In this document: piece by piece, positions 25,872 through 35,420 of the stretch | Position numbering within the stretch: position 1 is the stretch's first letter | How the letters are laid out: every line of letters starts with the position of its first letter | Origin: Sphingomonas sp. HF-S4 | Lineage (GTDB): Bacteria > Pseudomonadota > Alphaproteobacteria > Sphingomonadales > Sphingomonadaceae | DNA: 64,000 nucleotides | Assembly: GCF_032911445.1 (NCBI RefSeq) | Contig: NZ_JAWJEJ010000001.1 | Coordinates: 1,426,001-1,490,000, forward strand | Direction: 5' to 3' | The notes under the pieces: generated by a model | Databases searched by the model: none | What the model saw: only the letters and a program-made list of their open reading frames with translations | What the model was told of the DNA's origin: nothing | Position numbers and translations under genes: made by a program

Positions 25872-27020
25872 ATGGACTCGACGCTCGATTTCGGTCTCGG
25901 CGACACCGCCGACATGATCCGCGACACCACCCAACGCTTCGCCAGGGAGCGGATCGAGCCGCTCGCAGCGAAGATCGACGCCGAGGACTGGTTCCCGCGC
26001 GAGCTGTGGCCGGCGATGGGCGAGCTGGGGCTGCACGGCATCACGGTCGATGAGGAATTTGGCGGGCTGGGCCTCGGCTATCTCGAGCACGTCATCGCCT
26101 GCGAGGAAGTCAGCCGCGCCTCGGCCTCGATCGGGCTCAGCTATGGCGCGCATTCGAACCTGTGCGTCAACCAGATCAGCCGCTGGGCAAGCCCCGAGCA
26201 GAAGGCCAAATATCTGCCCAAGCTGATCTCGGGCGAGCATGTCGGGTCTCTGGCAATGTCCGAGGCGGGGGCGGGCTCGGACGTGGTCGGCATGAAGCTG
26301 CGCGCCGAGGCGGTTCCGGGCGGATACAAGCTCAACGGCACCAAGTTCTGGATCACCAATGCGGCCTATGCCGACACGCTTGTCGTCTATGCCAAGACCG
26401 GGGAAGGATCGCGCGGTATCACCACCTTCCTGATCGAGAAGGACATGCCCGGCTTCTCGATCGGGCAGAAGATCGACAAGATGGGGATGCGCGGCTCGCC
26501 GACCGCCGAGCTCGTATTCGACGATTGCTTCGTCGGCGAGGAGCAGGTGATGGGGCCGCTCAACGGCGGCGTCGGGGTGCTGATGTCGGGGCTCGACTAC
26601 GAGCGCACCGTGCTCGCGGGGATCCAACTCGGGATCATGCAGGCGTGCCTCGACGTGGTGCTGCCGTACCTGCGCGAGCGGAAGCAGTTCGGCCAGCCGA
26701 TCGGGCATTTCCAGCTGATGCAGGCCAAGGTGGCGGACATGTACGTCGCGCTGAACAGCGCCCGCGCGTACGTCTATACCGTCGCCAAGAATTGCGATGC
26801 GGGGCGGACGACGCGGTTCGATGCGGCGGGGGCGATCCTGCTCGCGTCGGAGAATGCGGTGCGGGTGTCGCTCGAGGCGATCCAGGCGCTGGGCGGCGCG
26901 GGCTATACCAAGGACTGGCCGGTCGAGCGCTTCGCGCGCGACGCCAAGCTGCTCGATATCGGGGCGGGGACCAACGAGATCCGGCGGATGCTGATTGGGC
27001 GCGAATTGGTGGGGGGCTGA
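25872..27020 (+). CDS. ivd: Isovaleryl-CoA dehydrogenase
   Basis: 382-residue FAD enzyme that oxidises isovaleryl-CoA to 3-methylcrotonyl-CoA in leucine breakdown. The family features are RASASIGLSYGAHSNLCVNQ, LAMSEAGAGSDVVGM, FWITNAAYADTLVVYAKT, KMGMRGSPTAELVFDDC, and LDYERTVLAG. In the last motif Glu244 corresponds to the catalytic base placed in this helix in isovaleryl-CoA dehydrogenases. The C-terminus is LGGAGYTKDWPVERFARDAKL. AAGGAGAGGCAAG precedes the ATG. The carboxylase that uses its product is encoded at 30607 and 33040, separated by two opposite-strand genes. Confidence 0.95.
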   Translation: MDSTLDFGLGDTADMIRDTTQRFARERIEPLAAKIDAEDWFPRELWPAMGELGLHGITVDEEFGGLGLGYLEHVIACEEVSRASASIGLSYGAHSNLCVNQISRWASPEQKAKYLPKLISGEHVGSLAMSEAGAGSDVVGMKLRAEAVPGGYKLNGTKFWITNAAYADTLVVYAKTGEGSRGITTFLIEKDMPGFSIGQKIDKMGMRGSPTAELVFDDCFVGEEQVMGPLNGGVGVLMSGLDYERTVLAGIQLGIMQACLDVVLPYLRERKQFGQPIGHFQLMQAKVADMYVALNSARAYVYTVAKNCDAGRTTRFDAAGAILLASENAVRVSLEAIQALGGAGYTKDWPVERFARDAKLLDIGAGTNEIRRMLIGRELVGG

Positions 27021-27024
27021 AACT

Positions 27025-27162
27025 CCTTCTCCCCTTGTGGGAGAAGGAAGGGGCCCTCTGCGAAGCAGTGGGAAGGATGAGGGGGACGTTGATCAAGACA
27101 CACTCCCCCTCACCCTTCCGCCGATTTCATCGGCTCCCTCCCTCTCCCACAAGGGGAGAGGG
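27025..27162. repeat. Intergenic inverted-repeat element (CTCCCCTTGTGGGAG type)
   Basis: The left hairpin CCTTCTCCC-N5-GGGAGAAGG (27025-27047) and the right end CCCTCTCCCACAAGGGGAGAGG mirror each other across a 138-bp block. It sits between convergent ivd and the GDSL hydrolase gene, so it may also end transcription both ways. Confidence 0.7.
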
Positions 27163-27169
27163 AATTTCG

Positions 27170-28348
27170 TTACTTGAACAACCCTAGGTCGATCGCCTCG
27201 CCCATCTTGGCTTCGCCCTCGCCGTGCGGGTGGAGATTGTCGCCGCGCTGGAGCGCCGGGTTTAGCTTCTTGGGATTGGCGGGATCGGCGACGACCTTCT
27301 CCATGTCGATCACGCCGTCGAAGGCGCGCGAGGTGCGGATCCAGTCGTTGACGCGCACGCGGATCGCCTCGCCCTCGGGGCTGTAATAGCCGGCGCCTTC
27401 ATAGGGCAGCACGGTCATCGCGATCACCTTGATCCCGTGGTCGTGCGCGCGCGCGATCAGCTGACGATAGCCCTGGATCAGCTGCTCGGCGGTGAGCGCC
27501 GGAGCGCCGTCGGGCAGCGGCGGGCCCAGGCTGCCGATATCGTTGATCCCCTCGAGCAGCACGAGGTGCGTCACCCCGCGCAGCGATAGCACGTCGCGGT
27601 CGAAGCGGCTGAGCGCGCTGGGGCCGGTGCCCATGCTGAGCACGCGATTGCCCGAGATCGCCTGGGTGACCACGACATGCGGCTTGCCCGCCTTGGCGAG
27701 CCGGCGGCCGAGCACGTCGCTCCAGCGGCAGACGGGCACGGCATCGAGCGCGCAGCCGGTATTGTCGGTGATCGAATCGCCATAGGCGACGATCACCGGG
27801 CGCGGCTTGGCGCCGAGCACGTCGATCCCGGCGAGCAGCGGCCGCATATCGGCCTTGGCGGCGGCGGTGAACGGCGCGGCGGTGTTGTCGCCAGTGGCGG
27901 AAATCGACGTCTTGGCGCCCGACGCGCCATGGATCGTCGCCAGCGAGACCTTCTCGGGCAAATAGAGCGAGACCTCGACCACATCGAACTGCTTGACCGC
28001 GAGCGGCACGGCGTCGCTGAGCAGCGGCGCGTTGGCGGGCAGGATCGTCGTCGCCTGCCCGTCGAACATGACCTTGACGCTCGGCCCGCCCGCGACGCGC
28101 ACGCTCGCCGCGCCGATGCGCAGCGCCGGGCCATATTCGTTCGAAAGCCGCAGCCGCAGCTTGCCGCCCTCGGCGCCGACGCGGACCGCGAAGCTGATCG
28201 TCGCATTGTCGACCGCGACCTGCTGCTTGTCGCCGACGCCCTGCCACATGCTCGCGGTCCAGGCGGGGGTCCATTGCTCGGGCGCCGGCGCGGCCCCGGC
28301 CAGCGCCACAGCGCCCGCAACAATCGCTACACCCCGAATCCAGCGCAT
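27170..28348 (-). CDS. Secreted SGNH/GDSL-family hydrolase
   Basis: 392-residue exported esterase-type protein. A signal peptide (MRWIRGVAIVAGAVALAGAAPA) is followed by a beta-rich domain of about 150 residues. The SGNH core has block I VIVAYGDSITDN with nucleophile Ser192, an ISGNRVLS block II, LLEGINDIG block III, and the Asp-His block DNLHPHGEGEAKMGEAI. These are all catalytic elements of the family, which hydrolyses acyl or acetyl esters, often on polysaccharides. The substrate is unknown. It is adjacent to an M13 peptidase gene on the same strand, 62 bp apart. Confidence 0.92.
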   Translation of the reverse strand: MRWIRGVAIVAGAVALAGAAPAPEQWTPAWTASMWQGVGDKQQVAVDNATISFAVRVGAEGGKLRLRLSNEYGPALRIGAASVRVAGGPSVKVMFDGQATTILPANAPLLSDAVPLAVKQFDVVEVSLYLPEKVSLATIHGASGAKTSISATGDNTAAPFTAAAKADMRPLLAGIDVLGAKPRPVIVAYGDSITDNTGCALDAVPVCRWSDVLGRRLAKAGKPHVVVTQAISGNRVLSMGTGPSALSRFDRDVLSLRGVTHLVLLEGINDIGSLGPPLPDGAPALTAEQLIQGYRQLIARAHDHGIKVIAMTVLPYEGAGYYSPEGEAIRVRVNDWIRTSRAFDGVIDMEKVVADPANPKKLNPALQRGDNLHPHGEGEAKMGEAIDLGLFK

Positions 28349-28410
28349 CCCGTGTCTCCCTCTTCCTGCACGAACCTAGGAGCGAGGCCCGGAATTGGCC
28401 AGACCAGTTT

Positions 28411-30483
28411 TTACCAGACCTTGACCCGCTGCTCGGGGGTCAGGAACAACTTCTCCCCGGCCTTGACCTCGAACGCCGGATACCAGGCATCGAGGTTGCG
28501 CACCGTCTGGGCGCGCCAGCGCGCGGGGGCGTGGCCATCGGTGGCGATGCGGCTGCGCAGTTGCTGCTCGCGCGACTTGTCGCGCCACGCCTGGGCATAG
28601 GCGAGGAAGAAGCGCTGGTCGCCGCTGAGGCCGCCGATCACCGGAGCCTCCTTGCCGTTCAGCGAGGCGCGGTATGCGTCATAGGCGGCGGCGAGGCCGG
28701 CGACATCGGCGATGTTCTCGCTCAAGGTCTGCTGGCCCTTGAGGTGGAGCCCGGGCAGCGCCTCATAGGCGTCGTACTGCGCCGCGAGCGCCTTGCCGCT
28801 CGCCTTGAAGCGCGCGAGATCCTGGGGGGTCCACCAGTTGCGCAGCCGGCCCGAGGCGTCGAAATTGGCGCCGAGATCGTCGAAGCTGTGGCTGATCTCG
28901 TGGCCGATCACCGCACCGATCGCGCCGTAATTGGCGGCCGGATCGGCGGCCGGATCGTAGAACGGGGCTTGCAGGATCGCAGCGGGGAAGTTGAGCGCGT
29001 TCTGCAGCGGCAAATTGACGGCGTTGACCGTCTGCGGCGTCATCCACCATTCGCCGCGGTTCACCGGCTTGCCGAGCTTGGCGAGCTGGTGGCGATATTC
29101 GGCCAGCTCGGCGCGGCGCAGATTGCCGACCGGATCATCGGCCTTGATCTCGAGCTTGGCATAATTGCGCCACGTCTCGGGATAGCCGATGCCGACCTGC
29201 ATCCCGGCGATCTTGCGCCGCGCCTCGGCCTTGGTCGCGTCGGCCATCCAGGGCAGCGCCGCGACGCGCTTGTCGAACGCGCCGAGGATGCCCTTTACCA
29301 TCGCCTGGATGTCGGCCTTGGACGACGCGGGGAAATAGTCCTTCACATAGAGCTGGCCGACCGCATCGCCGAGCCACTCATTGACGCTGGCGATCGCACG
29401 CTTGTCGCGCGGGCGGGGCTTGGGCTGGCCGTTCAGCGTGTGGTTGAAGAAGTCGAAATGCGCCTGGTCGAACCGCGCGGGCAGCACGTCGGTGACTTCG
29501 TTGATGCGGTGGAAGGTCAGCCAGTCCTGCCAGGCCTGGAGCGGCTCGCTTTCAACCAGCTTGGCAACCGCGGTGACCGTCGCGGGATGCCAGACGATGA
29601 AGTCCTGCTGCGTGCCCAGCCCCGCGGCCTTCCAGAAGCCGTCCCAGTCGATCCCCGGCGCCTTCTTCGCGAAATCGGCCTTCTTCCAGGGATTGTCCGC
29701 CTTGTGGATGTCCTGGCTGGCGGCGATGTCGGCATGCGCGCGGGCGATCTTGGTTTCGAGCTCGAACACGCGCTGCGCCCGCGCGTCGGGCTCGGTGATG
29801 TTGGCGAGGCTGAGCAGCTTGCCGACATAGGCGCGATACTGGCTGCGGATCGTCGCCATCTCGGGCTTGTCCGAAAGATAGTAATCGCGCTCGGGCAGGC
29901 CGAGCCCGCCCTGGAGCAGGTACGGCACGGTCGCGTCGGGGCGGTCGAGCGCCTGCGCGACGAAGAGACCGAACAGGTTCCCGGTCTCGAAATCGGTGGC
30001 GTTGAGCGGATCGACATCGGCGCGCAGGTTTGCCCCGAGCATCGCCGACAGCGCCTTCTTGTCGGGCAGGCCGGCGATGTCGTCCATCTCCGCGCCCAGC
30101 GGTGCGAGCCCGCGCGCCTCGATTGCGGCAGTGTCGGTATAGGCATTGTACCAGTCGGCGACGCGGCGCTGGTCGCTGCCGTCGGCGGCATTGGCCTTGA
30201 GCGCGGCCTGGACGATCGCGAGGTTGTTCGCCTCGGCCTTGTTGAACACTTCGAGGAACACGCCGGTGTTCGATCGGTCGGCCGGGATCTCGGTGCGGGC
30301 GCGCCAACCGCCATTGGCATATTCGTCGAAATCGTCGCCCGGCTTCACCGCCTTGTTGAGCCCGGCGACATCGACTCCGATCCCGGCGCCCGCTTCGGCA
30401 GTCGTGTTGCCCGGAGCGCCCCCTCCCGGCGTGCAGGCAGCGGTAGCGAGGAGCAAGGCAAACAAGGCCGCGCGAGTCGTCAC
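28411..30483 (-). CDS. M13-family zinc metallopeptidase (neprilysin-like), lipoprotein
   Basis: 690 residues with a GTG start at 30483, preceded by GGAGAG. A TTG at 30498 is the other possibility. The lipoprotein signal ends in LLLATAACTPGGG, so it is probably anchored in the cell envelope. The zinc site is HEISH at about residues 528-532, followed by the downstream ligand motif ENIADVAGL. The usual substrate-binding motif (NAFYY type) appears as NALNFPAAILQAPFYD. M13 enzymes cleave peptides at hydrophobic residues. The C-terminus ends in PEQRVKVW, matching the family's usual terminal CxVW segment but without the cysteine. Confidence 0.93.
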   Translation of the reverse strand: MTTRAALFALLLATAACTPGGGAPGNTTAEAGAGIGVDVAGLNKAVKPGDDFDEYANGGWRARTEIPADRSNTGVFLEVFNKAEANNLAIVQAALKANAADGSDQRRVADWYNAYTDTAAIEARGLAPLGAEMDDIAGLPDKKALSAMLGANLRADVDPLNATDFETGNLFGLFVAQALDRPDATVPYLLQGGLGLPERDYYLSDKPEMATIRSQYRAYVGKLLSLANITEPDARAQRVFELETKIARAHADIAASQDIHKADNPWKKADFAKKAPGIDWDGFWKAAGLGTQQDFIVWHPATVTAVAKLVESEPLQAWQDWLTFHRINEVTDVLPARFDQAHFDFFNHTLNGQPKPRPRDKRAIASVNEWLGDAVGQLYVKDYFPASSKADIQAMVKGILGAFDKRVAALPWMADATKAEARRKIAGMQVGIGYPETWRNYAKLEIKADDPVGNLRRAELAEYRHQLAKLGKPVNRGEWWMTPQTVNAVNLPLQNALNFPAAILQAPFYDPAADPAANYGAIGAVIGHEISHSFDDLGANFDASGRLRNWWTPQDLARFKASGKALAAQYDAYEALPGLHLKGQQTLSENIADVAGLAAAYDAYRASLNGKEAPVIGGLSGDQRFFLAYAQAWRDKSREQQLRSRIATDGHAPARWRAQTVRNLDAWYPAFEVKAGEKLFLTPEQRVKVW

Positions 30484-30606
30484 GTTCAGGCTCTCCAACG
30501 ATACGAACGGTGGCGGTGCTACTCCCGCTGGCGCGCGCGTACCAGTCTTTCCAAGCGCGGGGCGTCGGTGTAGGCAGGGAAAAACTAGGACAGGAAGGAT
30601 GCCCTA

Positions 30607-32208
30607 ATGAGCGCCCCGGTGCTCGATACCAAGGTATCGCCCGACGGAGAGGATTTCCGCGCCCGCGCCGCGCATAATCGCGCGTTGGCGGAGCGGCTGC
30701 GCGACGATGTCGCGAAGGCGGCGCTCGGCGGATCGGAGGCGTCGCGCGCGCGGCACGTCGCCCGCGGCAAACTCCTCCCCCGCGAGCGAGTCGAGCGGCT
30801 GCTCGATCCGGGCTCGCCCTTTCTCGAGATCGGCCAGCTCGCCGCATGCGACCTATACGACGGCGAAGTTCCCGGCGCGGGGATGATCGCCGGGATTGGC
30901 CGCGTCTCGGGCCGCCAAGTGATGATCGTGTGCAACGACGCCACCGTGAAGGGCGGCACCTATTATCCGATGACGGTCAAGAAGCATCTCCGCGCGCAGG
31001 AGATCGCGCAGGCAAACCGGCTGCCGTGCATCTATTTGGTCGATTCGGGCGGCGCCAACCTGCCGCACCAGGCCGAGGTCTTCCCCGACCGCGATCATTT
31101 CGGGCGGATCTTCTTCAACCAGGCCAACATGTCCGCGCAGGGCATCCCGCAGATCGCCTGTGTGATGGGAAGCTGCACGGCGGGTGGGGCGTATGTTCCG
31201 GCGATGAGCGACGAGAGCGTGATCGTGCGCGAACAGGGCACGATCTTCCTCGCCGGCCCGCCGCTGGTGAAGGCGGCAACCGGCGAGGAGATCAGTGCCG
31301 AGGATCTGGGCGGCGGCGACCTGCATGCGCGCAAGTCGGGCGTGGTCGATCACCTTGCCGAGAATGACGAGCATGCGCTGATGATCGTGCGGGACATCGT
31401 CAGCCATCTGCCCGCCGACTCTAGCCCGGCCGTGACGCTGTTCGACCCGCGACCGCCCAAGCATGCACCGGAAGATCTCTACGGCATAGTCCCCGAGGAT
31501 GTCCGCGCGCCGTATGACGTCCACGAGATCATCGCGCGGATCGTCGACGGCAGCGAATTCCACGAGTTCAAGGCGTTGTACGGCAGCTCGCTGGTGTGCG
31601 GCTTCGCGCATATCTGGGGGATGCCCGTCGGGATTATCGCCAATAATGGCATCCTGTTCTCGGAGAGCGCGCAGAAGGGTGCGCATTTCATCGAGCTCGC
31701 CTGCCAGCGCCGCATTCCGCTGCTTTTCCTCCAAAACATTTCGGGGTTCATGGTCGGCGGAAAGTACGAGGCGGAGGGGATCGCCAAGCATGGCGCCAAG
31801 CTGGTGACAGCGGTCGCTACCGCGACGGTCCCTAAGATCACCGTGCTGATCGGCGGCAGCTTCGGCGCGGGCAATTACGGGATGTGCGGGCGCGCCTATT
31901 CGCCGCGGTTCCTGTTCAGCTGGCCCAATAGCCGGATTTCGGTGATGGGCGGCGAGCAGGCGGCGTCGGTGCTCGCCACCGTGCATCGAGATGCCGACAA
32001 GTGGACGCCGGAAGAGGCCGAGGCTTTCAAGGCGCCGATCCGGGCAAAGTATGAAGACGAAGGCAATCCCTGGCACGCGACCGCGCGTCTTTGGGACGAC
32101 GGGATCATCGACCCGGCGCAGACCCGCGACGTGCTGGGGTTGGCATTCGCGGCAACGCTGAATGCGCCGATCCCGGAGCGGCCGGCGTTCGGCGTGTTCC
32201 GGATGTGA
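30607..32208 (+). CDS. mccB: 3-methylcrotonyl-CoA carboxylase beta (carboxyltransferase) subunit
   Basis: 533-residue acyl-CoA carboxylase carboxyltransferase. Motifs include [65 protein letters not shown], a crotonase-type CoA site [21 protein letters not shown], and [22 protein letters not shown]. The second half carries [16 protein letters not shown] and [22 protein letters not shown]. These match the methylcrotonyl branch rather than propionyl-CoA carboxylase. It works with MccA, encoded just downstream after two small genes. It carboxylates the product of isovaleryl-CoA dehydrogenase. Confidence 0.95.
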   Translation: MSAPVLDTKVSPDGEDFRARAAHNRALAERLRDDVAKAALGGSEASRARHVARGKLLPRERVERLLDPGSPFLEIGQLAACDLYDGEVPGAGMIAGIGRVSGRQVMIVCNDATVKGGTYYPMTVKKHLRAQEIAQANRLPCIYLVDSGGANLPHQAEVFPDRDHFGRIFFNQANMSAQGIPQIACVMGSCTAGGAYVPAMSDESVIVREQGTIFLAGPPLVKAATGEEISAEDLGGGDLHARKSGVVDHLAENDEHALMIVRDIVSHLPADSSPAVTLFDPRPPKHAPEDLYGIVPEDVRAPYDVHEIIARIVDGSEFHEFKALYGSSLVCGFAHIWGMPVGIIANNGILFSESAQKGAHFIELACQRRIPLLFLQNISGFMVGGKYEAEGIAKHGAKLVTAVATATVPKITVLIGGSFGAGNYGMCGRAYSPRFLFSWPNSRISVMGGEQAASVLATVHRDADKWTPEEAEAFKAPIRAKYEDEGNPWHATARLWDDGIIDPAQTRDVLGLAFAATLNAPIPERPAFGVFRM

Positions 32209-32261
32209 TGAAAGGCAGTACGTCAATTCCTCCCCGTTCCGGGGAGGATTAAGGAGTCCAG

Positions 32262-32741
32262 ATGATCCTCCTCCCCCTCCTCCTAGCGCTGCAGACCACC
32301 CCCGTCGCGCCCATCGTCAAGGGTACCGCTTTGCCCCCGCCCGCCAGCGAGGAAGCCGCCGTCCTCGCCCCGATCGACGGCGTTTTCGCCGCGATCGCCG
32401 CGCGCAACGGGCAGGCGGCGCTGCCGCATGTCCGTGCCGAGGGGCGCGCTACTGCGACGGGCACCAAGCCCGACGGCACCCCGGTGATCAACGGCCGGAG
32501 CTGGGCCGAATTTGCCGCGGGGCTCACCCCCGGCCCCGAACGCTATGAGGAGCGGATGCCCGCGCCGGCGATCGAGATCGATGGCGATATCGCGATGGCC
32601 TGGGGCGACTATGTCTTCCTGATCGACGGCAAGGTCGCGCATTGCGGGGTGAATCATTTCGACCTGGTCCGCGAAGCCGGCGCATGGAAGGTGCTCAACG
32701 TGACTTGGTCGCGCCGCACCATGGGGTGCACGGGGCAATGA
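32262..32741 (+). CDS. NTF2/SnoaL-like protein with signal peptide
   Basis: 159 residues. A short hydrophobic N-terminus (MILLPLLLALQTTP) suggests export. The rest has the pattern of a SnoaL/NTF2 cone fold: an N-terminal helix (APIDGVFAAIAARNG), a loop, then EIDGDIAMAWGDYVFLIDGK and FDLVREAGAWKVLNVTWSR. No catalytic role can be read. AAGGAG precedes the ATG, and its stop overlaps the next gene's ATG (ATGA), so it is translationally coupled within the mcc gene chain. The ribosome site follows a half-copy of the GGGGAGG repeat (about 32236-32250). Confidence 0.8.
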   Translation: MILLPLLLALQTTPVAPIVKGTALPPPASEEAAVLAPIDGVFAAIAARNGQAALPHVRAEGRATATGTKPDGTPVINGRSWAEFAAGLTPGPERYEERMPAPAIEIDGDIAMAWGDYVFLIDGKVAHCGVNHFDLVREAGAWKVLNVTWSRRTMGCTGQ

Positions 32742-33043
32742 GCCGCGACACGCTGTTCCTGCTCGCGTCCGAGTTCGACGATCCGGCGCTTCCCGGCCGC
32801 GCTTTCTATTGCAAGGACTGCATCACGATCGAGGGCCTGCTCGCCGCCTTCCCCGATCGCGCCGCCAACCTGGAGGTGGTGCATGTTGCCTATCCCCGCC
32901 CGCGCGCGGCGGTGATCGAAGCGATCGGCGAGGCCAACCAGAACCTGCCCGCGCTCGTCTGGGACGGTGGCTTCGCCAACGAGATCGAGGCGCTGCTCGG
33001 CGCGCTGCATACCCGCCACGGCTTTCCGGAACGCCACCCATGA
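32738..33043 (+). CDS. DUF3088-family protein
   Basis: 101 residues. It starts MSRDTLFLLASEFDDPALPGRAFYCKDC with a thioredoxin-like Cys-x-x-Cys-type CKDC motif, then TIEGLLAAFPDRAANLEVVHV and AYPRPRAAVIEAIGEANQNLPALV. I recognise this as DUF3088, a small family of unknown function with a glutaredoxin-like outline. The ATG overlaps the stop of the SnoaL-like gene, and its own stop overlaps the mccA start, both as ATGA. The tight coupling suggests it accompanies MccA production, but no direct role is known. Confidence 0.85.
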   Translation: MSRDTLFLLASEFDDPALPGRAFYCKDCITIEGLLAAFPDRAANLEVVHVAYPRPRAAVIEAIGEANQNLPALVWDGGFANEIEALLGALHTRHGFPERHP

Positions 33044-34959
33044 TTCAATCGCTGCTCATCGCCAATCGCGGCGAGATCGCCTGCCGCATCATCCGCACCG
33101 CGCGGGCGATGGGCATCCGCACCGTCGCGGTCTATTCGGACGCCGACGCGCAGGCGCTTCACGTCCGTCAGGCCGACGAAGCGGTGCATATCGGCCCCTC
33201 GCCGGCGCGCGAAAGCTATCTGGTCGGCGAGAAGATCATCGCTGCGGCCAAGCAAACCGGCGCCGCGGCGATCCACCCGGGCTACGGCTTCCTCTCCGAA
33301 AATGCCGACTTCGCGCAGGCGGTGATCGATGCCGGGCTGGTCTGGGTCGGCCCCAAGCCCGACAGCATCCGCGCGATGGGCCTCAAGGACGCCGCCAAGG
33401 CGCGGATGATCGCGGCGGGGGTTCCGGTGACCCCTGGCTATCTCGGCGAGGACCAGAGCCCCGAGCGGCTCCAGGCCGAGTCCGATGCGATCGGCTATCC
33501 GGTGCTGATCAAGGCAGTGGCGGGCGGCGGCGGCAAGGGCATGCGCCGCGTCGACGCCGCGACCGATTTCCAGGACGCGCTCGCCTCGTGCCAGCGCGAG
33601 GCGGCCTCGTCGTTCGGCGACGATCGCGTGCTGATCGAGAAGTACATCCTCTCGCCGCGGCATATCGAAGTTCAGGTGTTCGGCGACAGCCACGGCAACG
33701 TCGTCCACCTGTTCGAGCGCGACTGCTCGCTCCAGCGCCGTCACCAGAAGGTGATCGAGGAGGCCCCTGCCCCCGGTATGGACTGGCCGACGCGCCATGC
33801 GATCTGCACGGCAGCGGTGCGCGCGGCCAAGGCGGTCGACTATGTCGGCGCGGGGACGATCGAGTTCATCGCCGACGCCAGCGAAGGCCTGCGCGCCGAC
33901 CGCATCTGGTTCATGGAAATGAACACCCGGCTCCAGGTCGAGCATCCGGTGACCGAGGAAATCACGGGAGTCGACTTGGTCGAGTGGCAGTTGCGCGTGG
34001 CAAGCGGTGAAAAGCTGCCCAAAGCGCAGGGCGAATTGAAGATCGACGGCTGGGCGATGGAGGCACGGCTGTATGCCGAGGATCCCGCCAAGGGGTTCCT
34101 GCCCAGCACTGGCAAGCTCGACTATCTCTATCTGCCGCAAGAAGCGCGAATCGAGACCGGCGTCCAGGAAGGCGACACCATTTCCCCGTTCTACGATCCG
34201 ATGATCGCGAAAATCGTCGTGCACCGCGCCGACCGCGACGGTGCCCGAAAGGCTTTGGCGGAAGGATGCGATGGAACGTGCTGTGCACCAGTCCGCACCA
34301 ATGCGTGGTTCCTGAAGCGGCTCGTCGAGCATCCGGTATTCGCCTCGGGCCAGATTTCGACCGGCTTCATCGGCGCGTTCTCCGACGAACTGACTGCCCC
34401 GCCGGAGCCTAGCCCGCTATTGTTGCAAGAAGCAGCCGAGCGATTGATCTTCGACAATTGGGACGAACCCTCCGGTTGGAAGAATCGCACACTGGATCTC
34501 AAGCGCGGCCTCACCGGCTTTCGCCTCAACCGCCCGCCGGAGACGCGCGTATCGCTCTATCTCGATGGCAACCCCCTGCCCACCTTCGCGTACGATCTCG
34601 CGCTTTACGACAGCGCAGCGGTCTATGAAGTCAGCAGTGGTACGTATTACGATTCGCGCGAGGCCACGTATTTCGAGGGTGGTGCCGCCTTTGCCTTCAC
34701 TCGATTTGCCGATGTCTCGCAGGCGAGCACCGCAGGCGATGGCGCCATGTTGGCGCCGATGCCGGGACGCATTACGGCGGTCGAGGTTGCGACCGGCGAT
34801 TCCGTGGCCAAGGGCCAGCGCCTCGTCACGCTCGAGGCGATGAAGATGGAACACGGCCTCGTCGCTCCGTTCGACGGCGTGGTGGCCGAACTTAACGCCG
34901 TGGCAGGCGCGCAGGTGAGCGAAGGCACGCTGCTTGTCCGTATCGAGAAGTCCGAATGA
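33040..34959 (+). CDS. mccA: 3-methylcrotonyl-CoA carboxylase alpha (biotin) subunit
   Basis: 639 residues. Biotin carboxylase domain: SLLIANRGEIACRIIRTA, AAIHPGYGFLSENADFA, ATP-grasp GGGGKGMRRV, RHIEVQVFGDSHGNVVHLFERDCSLQRRHQK, and EMNTRLQVEHPVTEE. A middle domain follows, then a C-terminal biotinyl domain with LEAMKMEHGL, whose lysine takes biotin. It fixes bicarbonate onto biotin, which MccB transfers to 3-methylcrotonyl-CoA. The start overlaps the DUF3088 stop, and its own stop overlaps the GNAT gene start. Part of the mid region (ALAEGCDGTCCAPVRTNA) is cysteine-rich compared with typical sequences. Confidence 0.95.
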   Translation: MIQSLLIANRGEIACRIIRTARAMGIRTVAVYSDADAQALHVRQADEAVHIGPSPARESYLVGEKIIAAAKQTGAAAIHPGYGFLSENADFAQAVIDAGLVWVGPKPDSIRAMGLKDAAKARMIAAGVPVTPGYLGEDQSPERLQAESDAIGYPVLIKAVAGGGGKGMRRVDAATDFQDALASCQREAASSFGDDRVLIEKYILSPRHIEVQVFGDSHGNVVHLFERDCSLQRRHQKVIEEAPAPGMDWPTRHAICTAAVRAAKAVDYVGAGTIEFIADASEGLRADRIWFMEMNTRLQVEHPVTEEITGVDLVEWQLRVASGEKLPKAQGELKIDGWAMEARLYAEDPAKGFLPSTGKLDYLYLPQEARIETGVQEGDTISPFYDPMIAKIVVHRADRDGARKALAEGCDGTCCAPVRTNAWFLKRLVEHPVFASGQISTGFIGAFSDELTAPPEPSPLLLQEAAERLIFDNWDEPSGWKNRTLDLKRGLTGFRLNRPPETRVSLYLDGNPLPTFAYDLALYDSAAVYEVSSGTYYDSREATYFEGGAAFAFTRFADVSQASTAGDGAMLAPMPGRITAVEVATGDSVAKGQRLVTLEAMKMEHGLVAPFDGVVAELNAVAGAQVSEGTLLVRIEKSE

Positions 34960-35420
34960 CCGGGCTCGCGATCCGCGAGGCCGTGCTGGACGACCTGCCT
35001 GCGATCCTGGCGATGCTCGCCCAGGATACCCTTCCTGCCGATCGCGAGACCGATCCTGCCGACCCGCGCTATCGCGCCGCTTTCGACACGATCGTGGCCG
35101 ACCCGAACCAGATCCTGGTCGCCGCAGCGCTCAACGGTCGTGTGGTCGGCACGTTGCAGTTGAGCTTCCTCCCCGGCCTGTCGTTCCGCGGCGCGTGGCG
35201 CGGACAGATCGAGGCCGTGCGCATCGCCGCCGACCTGCGCGGGCGCGGCTATGGCGAACGGCTGATCGACTGGGCCGTCGAACACTGCCGCGAACGCGAC
35301 TGCTTCCTCGTCCAGCTAATCTCGTCGAGCCAGCGCGCCGATGCGCATCGTTTTTATCAACGGCTCGGCTGGTCGAAGAGCCATGTCGGGTTCAAGCTCA
35401 AGCTCAGGGAGCCGAATTGA
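34956..35420 (+). CDS. GNAT-family N-acetyltransferase
   Basis: 154-residue acetyl-CoA-dependent acetyltransferase. The fold is clear: N-terminal IREAVLDDLPAILAML, then VAAALNGRVVGTLQLSFLPGL. The acetyl-CoA site is EAVRIAADLRGRGYGERLIDWAVEHC (V/I-x-x-x-x-R-G-x-G-x-G). The C-terminus is AHRFYQRLGWSKSHVGFKLKL. Its substrate is unknown. The ATG overlaps the stop of mccA and its stop overlaps the MaoC gene start, so it is part of the same chain. Confidence 0.9.
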   Translation: MTGLAIREAVLDDLPAILAMLAQDTLPADRETDPADPRYRAAFDTIVADPNQILVAAALNGRVVGTLQLSFLPGLSFRGAWRGQIEAVRIAADLRGRGYGERLIDWAVEHCRERDCFLVQLISSSQRADAHRFYQRLGWSKSHVGFKLKLREPN